Counted from the stretch's first letter, positions 16,983 through 28,900 are shown. The stretch: DNA of 64,000 nucleotides from Opitutaceae bacterium (GCA_028280945.1 JANQKV010000060.1:124001-188000); one strand, 5' to 3'. Notes: generated from the sequence alone by a model not told the origin. Numbers and translations are program-made.

Positions 16983-17738
16983 GTGGATTTGACGAGAAAA
17001 AAGGAATTGGTCCAGTCATACGACCGCTGGTATCATGCGTTTGACTTTGGAGACGGTGTTCAAACCAATCCAATCCATCCGATGCCTGAGATTTGGAAGG
17101 CATCGGAAGACTTTTTGGATAAGATAGATTTTGGATGTAAATCTGTTTTGGATATCGGTTGTTGGGACGGATATTGGAGTTTTTATGCGGAGAAAAAGGG
17201 TGCGACTGATGTTCTTGCCACAGATATTGTCGACCAAAGGTGGGGCGCGCCGAAGGGTTTCGAAATCGCACATAAAATATTAGATTCCAAGATCAACTAT
17301 CGCGGGGACGTCAGTGTATACGATTTACAGGAACGTATAGGAAAAAAATACGATATAGTGATTTATTTTGGCGTCTATTACCATCTTACTCAGATTAATT
17401 ACGCTTTTACTCAGATTCGACATGTGCTTAAAGATGGAGGCATCATGTTGGTCGAGGGCGCAGCCATCAATGATACTGAGAGTCCCTATTGCGAATATCT
17501 TTATGGCGACGGGGAACAGCCCGAGAGAGTTGATCGTAGTAATTGGTTTATTCCGACCAGACGTTGTTTAAGGGATATGATAGAGTCCTCTTATTTTGAG
17601 GTAACGCGTGAGGAGTTTCCATTTGATGCCCCCAGAGGCAGGTCATTGATGGAGGCAAAGGCAGTCAGGCGGGTGGATAAATTTCATGATTATCCTCCGC
17701 CTTTTGGCCTTTCCCAGTATGACCCCAGATGGTCGTGA
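16983..17738 (+). CDS. SAM-dependent methyltransferase, CmoB/DUF1698-like
   Basis: This is a 251-residue class I methyltransferase. Motif I is VLDIGCWDGYW (residues 55-65); IVIYFGVYYHLTQINYAFTQIRHVLKDGG follows, then NWFIPTRRCLRDMIESSYFEV. This order of words matches the DUF1698 group that includes the tRNA wobble-uridine enzyme CmoB, but the protein is shorter than CmoB (about 320), so the real substrate is open. The start is a GTG; a stop lies in frame shortly upstream. The gene is clearly AT-richer than its neighbours and sits next to a duplicated tmRNA end, which suggests acquisition by transfer. Confidence 0.8.
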   Translation: MDLTRKKELVQSYDRWYHAFDFGDGVQTNPIHPMPEIWKASEDFLDKIDFGCKSVLDIGCWDGYWSFYAEKKGATDVLATDIVDQRWGAPKGFEIAHKILDSKINYRGDVSVYDLQERIGKKYDIVIYFGVYYHLTQINYAFTQIRHVLKDGGIMLVEGAAINDTESPYCEYLYGDGEQPERVDRSNWFIPTRRCLRDMIESSYFEVTREEFPFDAPRGRSLMEAKAVRRVDKFHDYPPPFGLSQYDPRWS

Positions 17739-17970
17739 GTTTGTATACAGTTCAGTTTCTGTATATTTGATGTCTTTATTTCTAATGCGCCGTGCATTCG
17801 TTCACTTGGCGAGCTTGGGAGGGCAGCCTTAGTTGCAGACGATTTGGTTGGCAGTGCTTGGCACCCGCGTAATCCACGAAGCATGTAGAGACGTGGCTCG
17901 TCACTGCCTAGGTGCGCTATGGGTGTTTCGTGAGGTTTAGTGGCCCGCCTTCGTCAAGACTGCGGCGAGG

Positions 17971-18001
17971 CATTTTTCTTTCTGACTCAGAAAGAAAAAT
18001 G
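17971..18001. terminator. Perfect 15-bp hairpin beside the att site
   Basis: Arms 17971-17985 and 17987-18001 are exact inverse complements around a single central base. The arms start CATTTTTCTTTCTGA. It directly abuts the copy of the tmRNA 3' end at 18000-18024. Before island insertion it would have lain right behind the tmRNA CCA end on the minus strand, so it is probably the original tmRNA terminator. Confidence 0.55.
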
Positions 18002-18214
18002 GTGGAGGTGGCGGGAATTGAACCTGATCAGAAAAAGACACAAAATACAGATAAACAGATACATAGCGTAGCCCCACTTTTGACAGACACACAGATAGAC
18101 TCACAACTGGCTGTCGTTTCCTGTCACAGGTTAGCAAAACATGTCGCGATGTGGGAGGGGCTTCCTGAATCAATTAGGGCTAAGATTGAGGGGATCGTCG
18201 GATCTTCAGATTAG
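17999..18214 (+). CDS. Small ORF crossing the att copy (doubtful)
   Basis: A 71-residue frame starts MVEVAGIEP, which is just the translation of the tmRNA 3' end copy. It ends with HVAMWEGLPESIRAKIEGIV, a phrase of the WxxLPExIRxxIxxIV type that occurs near recombinase genes in related bacteria, as far as I recall. It may be a remnant of a gene lost from the island edge, or chance. The coding case is weak. Confidence 0.25.
   Translation: MVEVAGIEPDQKKTQNTDKQIHSVAPLLTDTQIDSQLAVVSCHRLAKHVAMWEGLPESIRAKIEGIVGSSD
18000..18024 (-). repeat. Copy of the tmRNA 3' end (att-like direct repeat, left)
   Basis: These 25 bases are identical to 31068-31092, the last 25 nucleotides of the tmRNA gene including the CCA end. 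The identity stops sharply on both sides. An exact copy of a tmRNA tail at a distance of 13 kb, in the same orientation, is the usual footprint of an element that integrated at the 3' end of ssrA. Confidence 0.85.
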
Positions 18215-18683
18215 AATCACCTCAACTCCGGGGTCAGGCCGGCTCTGCGTCCTCTCTCAGGAAAACATCCGTTTTACGGCAATGGTTATTCAGCTCGTTG
18301 GTTCGATGGTGAACATATCGACCGATCCTTCACTCCGACTGCTACTTCAAGCACCGCATGCCGGCTTAGCACATTTCGAGCCCTATGGCTTGATGTCCGG
18401 AGGGTGGAAACCCTTCGAGGGCTCTCTTTTTCTCGATGTGCGGGTCCATTCGTGGGTGGTTTTACCGACATAAAATAGGGATTTTGCCCTCTGCAAAATT
18501 CGAACATCTAATATCAATATTCGGTAAGTGATAAGAATTGCTTAACTCGATGTGGGTTAGGATCGTCGATGAGTTAGCACCATTCTCAAGGTCTAGGACA
18601 CCATGCGGCTGGCCCCGTTTGTAGGTATGATGCCAGGACCTCGGAGAACGCGTCAGTCACTTTTCACATTGGAACTAGAGGTC
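18025..18683. other. Island left edge without a clear gene
   Basis: About 660 bases lie before the glycine-rich gene. Short frames exist (for example 18141-18473) but none has recognisable protein character. One inverted repeat-like stretch (GGGTGGAAACCCTTCGAGGG near 18401) could form a small hairpin. No integrase is found here. Confidence 0.4.
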
Positions 18684-21600
18684 ATGAAATCTCACAAAAT
18701 CGTCCGTTTAGCCACGTTGGTTTTCGCCCATCTCGGAGCCCTATGTTGTTTTGTGCCAGCCGTGGAGGCAGCTGCAACGGGAGGAACAATCACCACAATT
18801 GGTGGCTACACCATTCATACGTTCACGAGTGATGGGACCTTTACGCCTACCCAAGGTTTGGATGTAGAAGTTTTAGTCGTTGCTGGTGGCGGCGGTGGAG
18901 GTGGTGGTTCCGGAATAAATGGCGGCGGCGGTGGCGGAGCCGGGGGAGTTATTCAAAACACGACAGTCGTCGCTGCTGGATCCTACTCCATCTTCGTTGG
19001 GACCGGTGGAACTGGAGGTACCAGCGGAATGGGCGGCAACGGAGCGGATTCCTCTGCCTTAGGATTCACTGCGGTGGGTGGGGGCGGAGGCGCGAGCTCT
19101 AACGGATCAGGAGCATCGGGTGGCTCCGGTGGTGGCGGAGGTAGAGATGCTGGTTACCAAACGGGAGGAGCAACAGGAACTGTTGGACAGGGTCACAGTG
19201 GTGGGGGGGCAGGAGGAAGTAGTTGGTCCTCAGCGGGAGGCGGCGGCGGTGCCGGCGAGTCTGGACACCATGGTGGTTCGGATGGCGGTTCGTGGACAAG
19301 TCCTCACGGCAACGGTGGTGATGGCATCTCTAGTTCTATATCGGGCAGCGCGGTATTCTATGGCGGCGGCGGAGCCGGAACATGGGAAACGGGAAGTGCT
19401 CAACCTACCGGAGGAAATGGCGGTGGAGGAAATGCCGGTGGCTATGGAGCTGGTGGTGGCAGCGGAGTAGATGGGACTGGTGGTGGTGGCGCCGGTGGTC
19501 AATTTGCCGATGGTGGATCTGGCGGATCTGGGATCGTAATTATTCGCTATATTACTCCCGGGGCTCCGTTGATTTCCACTCAGCCACAGTCTCAAAATGT
19601 AAGTATTGGTGGAAGTGTTGTTTTCTCTGTCGTGGCGACCGGGACACCTGCTCCAACTTATCAGTGGCGAAAAAATGGTACTCCGTTGGTAGGCGAAACG
19701 ACCTCCAGTTTGTCACTATCGAATGTTCAAGTGGCTGACATAGCTAGGTACTCGGTTGAACTAACCAACACCAAAGGCTCGGTTACCAGCTCAGACGCCG
19801 TTTTGACTGTAATCGGAGGACCCCCAATAGTCGTGTCGGGAGGCACCGTTACAACAAGCGGTATCTACACGATTCATACCTTCACGAATGATGGGATTTT
19901 TGATGTGATCGGATCGGGTAGCGTCGATGTACTCATAGTCGCCGGTGGCGGTGGAGGAGGGGGAGGCTCTTCTGTCAACGGCGGAGGAGGAGGCGGAGCC
20001 GGTGGTGTGTTGGAAACCACGACTTCGGTTTCGACTCAGTCGTATGCAGTCGTTGTGGGAGACGGCGGTGCCGGAGGAACGGCCGGCGCAGGTTCCAATG
20101 GAGGGAATTCAACTGCGTTTGGTCTTGTTGCCCATGGTGGTGGCGGAGGAGGGAACTACCACGGTCCTGGTGAAATGGGAGGCTCCGGAGGGGGAGCAGG
20201 GCGAGATGAAGGATATCAAATCGGCGGTGCGGCGGGCATTGCTGGGCAAGGTCACAGCGGTGGTGGGGCAGGTGGAGTCAGTTGGGCCTCCGCAGGAGGA
20301 GGCGGTGGTGCTGGCGAGCCCGGACATCACGGTGGATCAGATAGTGGCCCGTGGACAAACCCTCACGGCAATGGAGGAGCTGGTGTTGCGAGCTCGATAT
20401 CTGGAACCACCGAATACTATGGCGGTGGCGGTTCGGGAACATGGGAAACGGGAAGTGCTCAACCCGTCGGGGGTATTGGTGGCGGCGGAAGCGCTGGCGG
20501 GAAGGGAAATGGTGGCGGAGATGGTGTCGATGGTGCCGGAGGAGGGGGCGCCGGAGGTCAGTCTGCCAACGGAGGATCAGGTGGAACAGGAGTAGTCATC
20601 GTTAGATACGAAACGCATGTCATTGATACCGAAGCCCCCTCCATCCCAGCCGGACTTAGTGCTAATAGCGTCACCCACACCAGTTTCAGTGTAACTTGGT
20701 CTCCTTCTACAGACAATGTGGGAGTCGTCAGCTATACTGTGGCAGCTGGAGGGCTTCCGAACGTTAATACCGCCAGCAGCTCAGTTGATCTTTCAGGGCT
20801 GCAGCCCTCGACCCTCTATAGCGTTGAGGTTTATGCGACAGATGCTGCGGGTAACAATTCAAGTTGGAGTCAGCCTTTACTCGTTACCACGCTTGACCCT
20901 CCAGCCGGCGATGTTGAGTGGTCCGTCTCATTTGGGGACGCGCAGGAGTTTACCGTCGAAACTCAAAATCCGGCGTCATCATTTTCGATAACCTCAGGAA
21001 CGCTCCCGGCCGGTCTGAGTTTAAATACAGCTACGGGACTGGTGAGTGGTGTGCCATCGGAGCACGGTTCCTTTTGGGTAACATTCGAGGCAATCACCTC
21101 AAGTGGAACAGAATCAATAACTGTCGATATCAACGTTACCGCCCCAGTGGCACTACCGGTCGTTATTGACTTTGAAAACTTCACCCAAGGGGATCTGACC
21201 AACCAAGAGGGTTGGGCGGTACCAGAGGGTTTGGCGACGGTTCAGTCCGGCGTCGTATATCGAGGAAGCAGGGCAATTGAACTTGATGATACCGCGTTGC
21301 CTTACACTGAAGCCACCACCGCGTTTGAAAGTCACACGCAGGATATCGCTTTTGTAGATCTTCAGATCCGGGCATCGTCCGATCCTCAACTTAGTAATTC
21401 GACGTTAGTTGACCTCGGAGTATCAGCCATCGCCTTCCCGCAAGCAGATAGCGAGGCAGTTGTCCATGTCTTCGATGGTGATGGGCAAGGATCCGGCGAG
21501 TGGAAAGGCACTAGCAAGGTTTATGGTGTCTCGGTCGACGGAAATACTTCTGATTGGGTCCAGGTAACCGCTCGAATTGATTATAACAGTCTTATCTGGG

Positions 21601-22892
21601 ACGTATATTTGGACGGCCAAATGGAGAGCCACTCCTTAGGGTTCTTGGATGATTCTGCAACGCGCCTGAGTATTTTTCGAATCATTGGAGGTGTCGTTGG
21701 TGCCACGTATATTGATGATATTTTGGTTTCATTCGAGAATCCCTTGTTTGCCGACGCCGATTTGGACGGCATGTCGGATGCATGGGAATCCATGATGGGT
21801 TTGGAGCCTAATTTGAATGATCGTGATCAAGATCCGGACACTGACGGGCTTAGCAATGTGGAGGAATTGTTCCTCAATCTGCTCCCTCAGAATCGCGACA
21901 CCGACGGTGATGGGATGCCGGATGGATGGGAAGCAACCAACTCGCTGGATCCGCGGTTAGACGACAGCACTGGAGACCTGGATGGTGATGGCATCAATAA
22001 CCTTGCCGAGTATTATTCAGAACTTGGTCAAGGCAGTCTACGTGTGTGGTTCCGGGCTGACCTCGGGGTGACCAAGGATGGCGCCAACGTGGTGAGTGCA
22101 TGGGCGGATATGTCCGGTAACGGATTCGATCTGCAGGGTGACGCCACCTGGGTATCAAATGCAGTGGATGGCCTACCGGCGGTTTCTTTCGATGGTGTTT
22201 ACGACGGGAACGTACTCAAGACAGCGCTCCCTGTGGATATCCGACAAAGCAGTGATGACTTTACTATAATTGCGGTCCTTAATGCGCTGCCGGCACAACA
22301 ATCGAATGCCAATGTCGTCTATCTGGGAGATGCAGATGCCGGAGGAGGTTGGGGCTATGGTCTGAGAGCCGATCAGAATGACGACTACCGCTTAAAGTGG
22401 AGTGGAAGCCAAGGTCCGACCATGGACGTTACCTCAGGAGTGCCGCAAGTGGTCAGCGCCATCAAGGCAGGGTCGGACGCTAGTGGTTGGATCAATGGAC
22501 AAAGTGTGGGTAGCAGCACGGTTCCAGTGGCAGTGACCAATTCGATCGGGATCTTCGCTTTGGGAAATGGATCGGACCCCTACTACGGTTACAGGGGTCA
22601 GATCGCCGAAGTGCTCGTGTATAACCGAGCTCTTGGCGCCACTGAACGCGAGCAGGTGGAGGCGACCCTACTTGCCCGCTACGACTCCAGTGATCCCGGC
22701 GATACCGATGGCGACGGATTGTTGGATTCATGGGAAATTGGGTACTTCGGTGATCTTCAAGAAACCGGCTCCGGTGACCCGGATTTGGACGGAGTCAATA
22801 ATCTGCAAGAATTCCTCTTGGGACGAAATCCGAACGCTGGGGCCGTTCCCGACACGGACGGCTCAGTCAACCTGAGAGTCTACTTTCCTTAA
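18684..22892 (+). CDS. Large secreted glycine-rich, multi-domain surface protein
   Basis: This is a 1402-residue protein with a signal peptide (MKSHKIVRLATLVFAHLGALCC...AVEAA). The order is: glycine-rich GGGG domain (about 30-290, opening TITTIGGYTIHTFTSDGTF); Ig-like domain (about 292-377, ending SDAVLTV); a second glycine-rich domain (about 385-642); fibronectin III (about 647-739); putative Ig (He_PIG type, SGTLPAGLSLNTATGLVSG); a beta-sandwich (about 822-1020); calcium-binding type-3 repeats (DADLDGMSD, DTDGDGMPDGWE); a LamG-like domain (about 1114-1336); and a last DTDGDG repeat. This composition is typical of adhesins and fibre proteins at the cell surface. The start at 18684 is chosen because it gives the signal peptide; an ATG at 18603 is in frame. 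It sits in the island, 19 bp before the RHS gene. Confidence 0.8.
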   Translation: MKSHKIVRLATLVFAHLGALCCFVPAVEAAATGGTITTIGGYTIHTFTSDGTFTPTQGLDVEVLVVAGGGGGGGGSGINGGGGGGAGGVIQNTTVVAAGSYSIFVGTGGTGGTSGMGGNGADSSALGFTAVGGGGGASSNGSGASGGSGGGGGRDAGYQTGGATGTVGQGHSGGGAGGSSWSSAGGGGGAGESGHHGGSDGGSWTSPHGNGGDGISSSISGSAVFYGGGGAGTWETGSAQPTGGNGGGGNAGGYGAGGGSGVDGTGGGGAGGQFADGGSGGSGIVIIRYITPGAPLISTQPQSQNVSIGGSVVFSVVATGTPAPTYQWRKNGTPLVGETTSSLSLSNVQVADIARYSVELTNTKGSVTSSDAVLTVIGGPPIVVSGGTVTTSGIYTIHTFTNDGIFDVIGSGSVDVLIVAGGGGGGGGSSVNGGGGGGAGGVLETTTSVSTQSYAVVVGDGGAGGTAGAGSNGGNSTAFGLVAHGGGGGGNYHGPGEMGGSGGGAGRDEGYQIGGAAGIAGQGHSGGGAGGVSWASAGGGGGAGEPGHHGGSDSGPWTNPHGNGGAGVASSISGTTEYYGGGGSGTWETGSAQPVGGIGGGGSAGGKGNGGGDGVDGAGGGGAGGQSANGGSGGTGVVIVRYETHVIDTEAPSIPAGLSANSVTHTSFSVTWSPSTDNVGVVSYTVAAGGLPNVNTASSSVDLSGLQPSTLYSVEVYATDAAGNNSSWSQPLLVTTLDPPAGDVEWSVSFGDAQEFTVETQNPASSFSITSGTLPAGLSLNTATGLVSGVPSEHGSFWVTFEAITSSGTESITVDINVTAPVALPVVIDFENFTQGDLTNQEGWAVPEGLATVQSGVVYRGSRAIELDDTALPYTEATTAFESHTQDIAFVDLQIRASSDPQLSNSTLVDLGVSAIAFPQADSEAVVHVFDGDGQGSGEWKGTSKVYGVSVDGNTSDWVQVTARIDYNSLIWDVYLDGQMESHSLGFLDDSATRLSIFRIIGGVVGATYIDDILVSFENPLFADADLDGMSDAWESMMGLEPNLNDRDQDPDTDGLSNVEELFLNLLPQNRDTDGDGMPDGWEATNSLDPRLDDSTGDLDGDGINNLAEYYSELGQGSLRVWFRADLGVTKDGANVVSAWADMSGNGFDLQGDATWVSNAVDGLPAVSFDGVYDGNVLKTALPVDIRQSSDDFTIIAVLNALPAQQSNANVVYLGDADAGGGWGYGLRADQNDDYRLKWSGSQGPTMDVTSGVPQVVSAIKAGSDASGWINGQSVGSSTVPVAVTNSIGIFALGNGSDPYYGYRGQIAEVLVYNRALGATEREQVEATLLARYDSSDPGDTDGDGLLDSWEIGYFGDLQETGSGDPDLDGVNNLQEFLLGRNPNAGAVPDTDGSVNLRVYFP

Positions 22893-22911
22893 CTCCGATT
22901 AAGTCACGAAA

Positions 22912-25900
22912 ATGAAGAAGAGTATTTTTGTTTTTCTAGGTTTCTTCTCCGCGATGGAACTACCAGTCGACGCACAGACTTGTGCGATCGATGAACCGAG
23001 CGTTGTTACTAGCGATAGCTTTTCGTATGAGACCATTGGTGGCACAGCGAAGTTGATTGGCCATGATGAGCTGACTGGGGTGTCGTCCCCCGGGAAGCGT
23101 TATCGTCAACGCTCACTATCTGGCACCATGAACTGGGCCAAAAACCTTCACGAATGGCCATTGGTTTCACATCCGAGTTCATATTCAGCTTCGGGTTCGG
23201 TTCCACTCGGTGGCTGGCCGTTTACCATTGATTTTACAGCTAGCCTTACGCCGATTGGTCCGGGTCCAAACGGAGGTATTATCTATGAGGCCGACTTTCA
23301 GTCTCCCAACGACGTGTATGGCACTCCAGCGACGCAGTTGATGAAGATCGTCGCGGCTGGGGTATTGGCCGGAAATTTCGATGACGTGCCGTTCGAAACC
23401 CCCGGCGAGCAGAAAGAACTGTTTCCTTCCGCAGGTAGTGCTCCCTACGCCGTCGTCACGGGAATCAGGGTAGGTTGGGATCACAATCTGGACTCGCAGA
23501 AAATGCTCTCCCCAGAATTCGAACAGTTTCGTGATGAATGGAACTTCGTACAAACATGGGACCAAAGCGACGCTACCGGCGGGACGACTAGTTCATCAGA
23601 GACAAGTGTCAGCTATGTTGGGACCCAATCGTCATTTCCTCTCAGCTCGGGTGGAGTAGACTCAGGTGTGTTACCCAGTATAGGTAATTACTCCTTGCTC
23701 GTGAATGAGACTGTATCGGGTAACGAAAGGGTTTTGACCGGCACCGATACAGGAGTTGATCGCGGTATTCCGAACGGAATGAGCATCGCAGCTGGCACCT
23801 ACACTGAGAAACTGTCGCAGGAGGACTCTGACGAAGATGCCCTACGACGCGCTCTTGATTTAAATGGAAGCGGAGATCCTACGAGCCCCTACGTGGCAAA
23901 GTCATCCGCCTCCGTGGCCTTCCGTGAGTCCCGCACTGCGGCAGGCGATATCGATTTCGCCTTCAGCAAAGTCAGTTTCAGCGTACCGGTGTACTTCGGC
24001 TGCCCCGGGGAGTACATGGTGGAATTCTATTATGCCAGCCGGCTACGTGGAAGTTCGGATGATTTTACTGAGTCTGACCAACCCATACGAATCGTCCGCG
24101 AGTTCAAAGAATCCCATGACACCCTTTTGGGTTCGTTCGACGTGATTGACCTCATGGTCAACTTCGAAGGCACACAGCTGCCAATTGAGTTGGATCGGGA
24201 TTACCAGGTATCTCGAATCGTCATCATTCGCGGCTGTGGTGCTCTGGAGGCCGGAAGTATGGGTTCCGATCGCGGAAGTGTTCATGTGCAACTCGGTCTG
24301 GGACGCCGGATTGGCGGGGGAGCTGCTGGAATGCTTCGCTTGGAGTCCGATGATGTAACGTCTGCACTTTATACCCCGAGCGCTTTGGTGGCACTGACTC
24401 CCACCGACTCGGATGATATCGATGTTGTTCTGAGCTCCGGCGTACTTCGCCAAGTTAAAGCACCGGCGGTCTTGGCCGACATTATCGTCGTCGACCCTGA
24501 CACCTACGAGGTCCAGTTCTACGCCGGCTCGGACGTGGGCGACTCCGATCCGGTCAGCGGCATCTATGCGCTGACTGGCAGCCCGTTCGTGACCTATCGC
24601 TTTGACAACCCGGACGCTTCGCCCTCCGGAAATCTGGAAATCAGTGAGATTCGTGGAGGCTCCACCCGAGTCACCACGTTCAGTCAAGACGCGACATCGG
24701 GTGACTGGCTCTACTCCAAGGGCAATGGCCTCTACAACGAATTGGTGGAGGTCACCGCGATAACCGGAGGGCGCACGGAACGCGTTTCGGTTTACGATGA
24801 AAATGACATCACCTCGAGCGTTACCGAAAATACCATCATGACCTACCCGTGGGGTGAGGAAACCGTCTCTGAAATCCGTGATCCAGACGGACTCGCGTTG
24901 GAGACTTCCTATTCGTTTGAGGACGATCCCACTTCCGGAGCCTATGGGAAGGTTATTCGACAAGATAACCCCGATGGTTCATACACAGAATGGCGATATG
25001 ACAGCACGGGTCGTCGTGATCTTGTGACTCAGCCTTGGGGCGACGCGGCGGCTGCTTCGGTGATGACGACCGAGACCACTTACGGCATCCTCGTCGATGC
25101 CGATGGCGATGGATTTGACGAAGGCTTGGAGACGATAATTGAACGAGTGGATACCACCGAGACCGGACGCCGCTACATTGTTCGCTGGTCTTCACCCGTG
25201 GAGTTGGCTGGTGAGTCGTTTGAGCGTCGTTCCGACATCACCACCCTCAGCGCAGGCGCTGCTTGGGATGCCGCCGCAAATCTTGTTACCGAAACCCTTT
25301 CCTATCGAGGTGGTGAATTTGCCGGTCGCACCCGTCGCACCCTAAATCCCGACGGCACCGCGTCTCTCACCGAATACGTGCTGGAAATCGACAACTCCAC
25401 GACCATCACGACTGCGGTCGGTGCTCCCAATGGCACGTTCGACGCTATTGTGGATGGGGCTTCCACGGTCTCTACCGTCGATCCTCGAGGTCGGGTGATC
25501 GCCGAAACCACTACGGATATCGCGTCCAGCTTGGTCATCGAATCTTGGTCCACCACCACTTTCGATTACCTGGAACGCCCCACCCGGGTCGACCATACCG
25601 ATGGCACTTTCGCGTTAATGACCTACATCTGTTGTGGTCTCGGATCAGAAACCGATCGATTTGGACGAACCGTGACCTACGGCTATGACGATCTCGCCCG
25701 CCGCAATGAGGTCACTGCCGATGGCATCACCACGCGCACGGTCTTCGACGCGGAGGGTCGCACCAAGGCCATGATCCGCGTGGGCACCGATGCCTCCGAA
25801 ATCACCCTTGCCAGCTACAACTACAATTTGGCCGGTCAGCTGACCGAAAGCCGTGATGCCCGCAATCGTCTCACCACGCACTCCGAGGTCTTCGAGCCGG

Positions 25901-28900
25901 TCACTGGGGTGGCCCGTCGCGTCACCACCACCAATCCGGACCTTGGCACGCGCATCGAGGACTATAACGTTGATGGTTCGCTCCAATCGGTCTCCGGCAC
26001 CGCGGCTTATCCGGCCACCTACGCCTACAGCCTCGAAGGCTCCGCCAAAGTTGTGCAGGAAACCCTCCTCGGCGATGCCGGCGAAACCACCGAATGGATC
26101 AAGACCTACACCGATTTTGCCGGTCGCTCTTGGAAAACGGTCTTCGCCGACAACGCGGCTGACGAGCAATTCTACAACGTTGCCGGCCAGCTGGATCGCC
26201 GGGTCGATCCCGATGGGGTCACCACGCTCTTCGACTACGAATCCACCGGTGAGCGCTCGATTGTTGCCGTCGATCTGAACGCCAACAACCAGATAGATTT
26301 CACCGGCACCGATCGGATCACCCGCACCCTGTCCGAAGTCGCCACTCGCGATAGTACCACCGTGCAACGCACCACCACCGAAGTGTGGCAGACCGACAGC
26401 ACCGATGTGGCCACGACGGTGCTCATCGTCGAGTCCAGTTTCAACGGACTCAAGTCATGGCAAACTGTGCCAGGGCCGCAGGGCATTTCGGGAGCAAATG
26501 GCCTGACTACAACCACGGTTGTTACCCTCGATGGCTCCGGGGGACAGACCACCGTGGTCACCACTCCTGCCAATACGACGTCCACCGAAGTCTACGCCGA
26601 TGGCCTGCTGCAGTCGTCCACCATCGCTGATTCCACCGGTGCCCAGGTTGGGGCCACCACATTCGGCTACGATGCTCACAATCGGCTCGAAACATCCGCG
26701 GATGCCCGCAATGGCACGACCACCTACACGTATTATGACGACGACCAGATTCACACCGTCACCACCCCAGATCCGGATCCCACCAGTACGGACGCGGGCT
26801 ACGAAGCCCAAGTCACATCCTACACCTACGATAGTGCCGGTCGCACCGATACGATCACCCAACCCGATGCCACGGTCGTGACGACGACCTATTACCCGGA
26901 TGGGCAAGTGAAACTGATTTCCGGATCCCGCACCTATCCGCAGGAATACACCTACGACAGCCAGGGACGCCTCAAAACCCTCACCACTTGGCAGGACTAC
27001 TCGACCACCAGCGGCGTGGCGATCACCACGTGGAACTACGATCCCCAGCGTGGTTTCCTCTCCTCCAAAAAATACCAGGACAACACCGGGCCTGCCTACA
27101 CCTACACGGCCGCAGGTCGTCTGGAAACCCGCACTTGGGAACGGGGTATCATTACGACCTACGGCTACACTGCTGTGGGCGACTTGGAGGATATCACCTA
27201 TTCAGATGCGACCCCCACGGTTGCCTACACCTACGACCGCCAAGGTCGGCAACGCACGCGCACCGATGCAGCGGGGGTCAGCACGTTTGCCTACGATCCC
27301 ACTGGGCAGCTTGATACGGAAACCTACTCGGGTGGCATGTTTGACGGCCTGGTGATTGATCGAGGATTCGACTCCTTGGCTCGCCCCAACGCGTTGGCGG
27401 TTTCATCCATCTATTCGATCGGCATGACCTACGATGATGCCTCCCGGCTTCATACCGTGACCTCGGGAGACAACGTGGCCACCTATGGCTACCTCGCCAA
27501 TTCACCCTTGGTCGAAACCCTGACCATGTCGCATCAGGGCAACACGCGGCTGACCACGACCAAGGTCTACGATTATCTCGATCGCCTCACCTCGATCACC
27601 AACCAGCCCTCAGCCGATTCGGCGTTGTCTCATACCTATCGCTACAACGCGGCCAACCAGCGCACCCGGGCCACCCGGGAGGACAACCGCTACTGGCACT
27701 ATGATTATGACGCTCTCGGACAGGTGACCGCGGGTCGCAAGCACCTGCCCAACGGAGACATCATCAACGGGCTCGACTACGGCTGGACCTACGACGACAT
27801 CGGTAACCGCGAGACGGCCACGACCAATGGCTCCACGGCCACCTACACGCCGAATCTGTTGAACCAATACGACCAACGCACCGTTCCCGGTGTGGTCGAC
27901 ATATTTGGCGAAGCAAACGCCTCCGCCACGGTGACGATGGAAGTCGATGGTGGCTTGCCACAGGCGGTAAACCGGCAGGATACCTACTTCCACCAACAAA
28001 TCCTGGTGGATAACAGCATCTCGGCTCAGCGCACAGATGTCACCGTGACCGGAGTTCGCAACCTGGCGGGCCCAAGTGGAGAAGATGCTGTCACGGAGGA
28101 GACGGTTTCGGCATACACCGCCCAATCACTGGAGGTCTTCGATTACGATGCCGACGGCAACCTCAAGGAAGATGCCAAGTGGACCTACACATGGAATGGG
28201 GAAAATCGGCTTGTTGCCATGGAATCCACGGCCACATCGGTGGCGGTGGGGGAGACCCAACTTAAACTCGAGTTCAGCTACGACGGCCAGGGCCGCCGGA
28301 TTGAGAAAAAAGTGTTTGATTGGTCGGGCACGGCTTGGACGCTCGCCACCCACCTGCGATTCCTTTACAACGGATGGAACATGATCGCAGAGCTCGATGG
28401 TCTGAACAGCAATGCCACGGTTCGCACATATGTTTGGGGACTCGACCTAAGTGGCACGATTCAAGGTGCGGGGGGAGTAGGTGGGCTTGTCTTTGCGGAA
28501 GTTGATGGATCCGCGACACATGCTGCCAGTTTCGATGGAAATGGAAATGTGGTTGGTTACGTTGATGTCGCGAATGGAGTATTTTCTAGCGTTTACGACT
28601 ACAACGCTTTCGGAGAGCTGAGTCTGTCGTCAGGTTTTGGACCTGAAACCCCCCCTATTGGATTTTCTAGTAAATACTTTGATATAGAATCCGATAAACT
28701 CTACTACGGCTACCGTTATTATGATTCATCACTTGGCCGTTGGATCAATCGCGATCCCATTTGGGAGTTTGGAGGATTAAATATATTTGGCATGATAGGG
28801 AATGATGCTTTAAACCAATGGGATTATCTTGGCTTAGCAACTTGTGCGAAAAAGCTCGCTCAGATCAAAATTATTAATGAACAGATTAAAAAGCACAAAC

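Noticed and set aside
18000..18024. A second tRNA or tmRNA gene
   Set aside because: Only the last 25 bases of tmRNA are present; the rest of the RNA is absent, so it is an att-type copy.
18840..20610. A collagen-like or PE-PGRS protein
   Set aside because: The glycine runs are GGGG/GGAGG blocks within a defined domain opening TITTxGxYTIHTFT, not Gly-X-Y triplets or PE-type starts.
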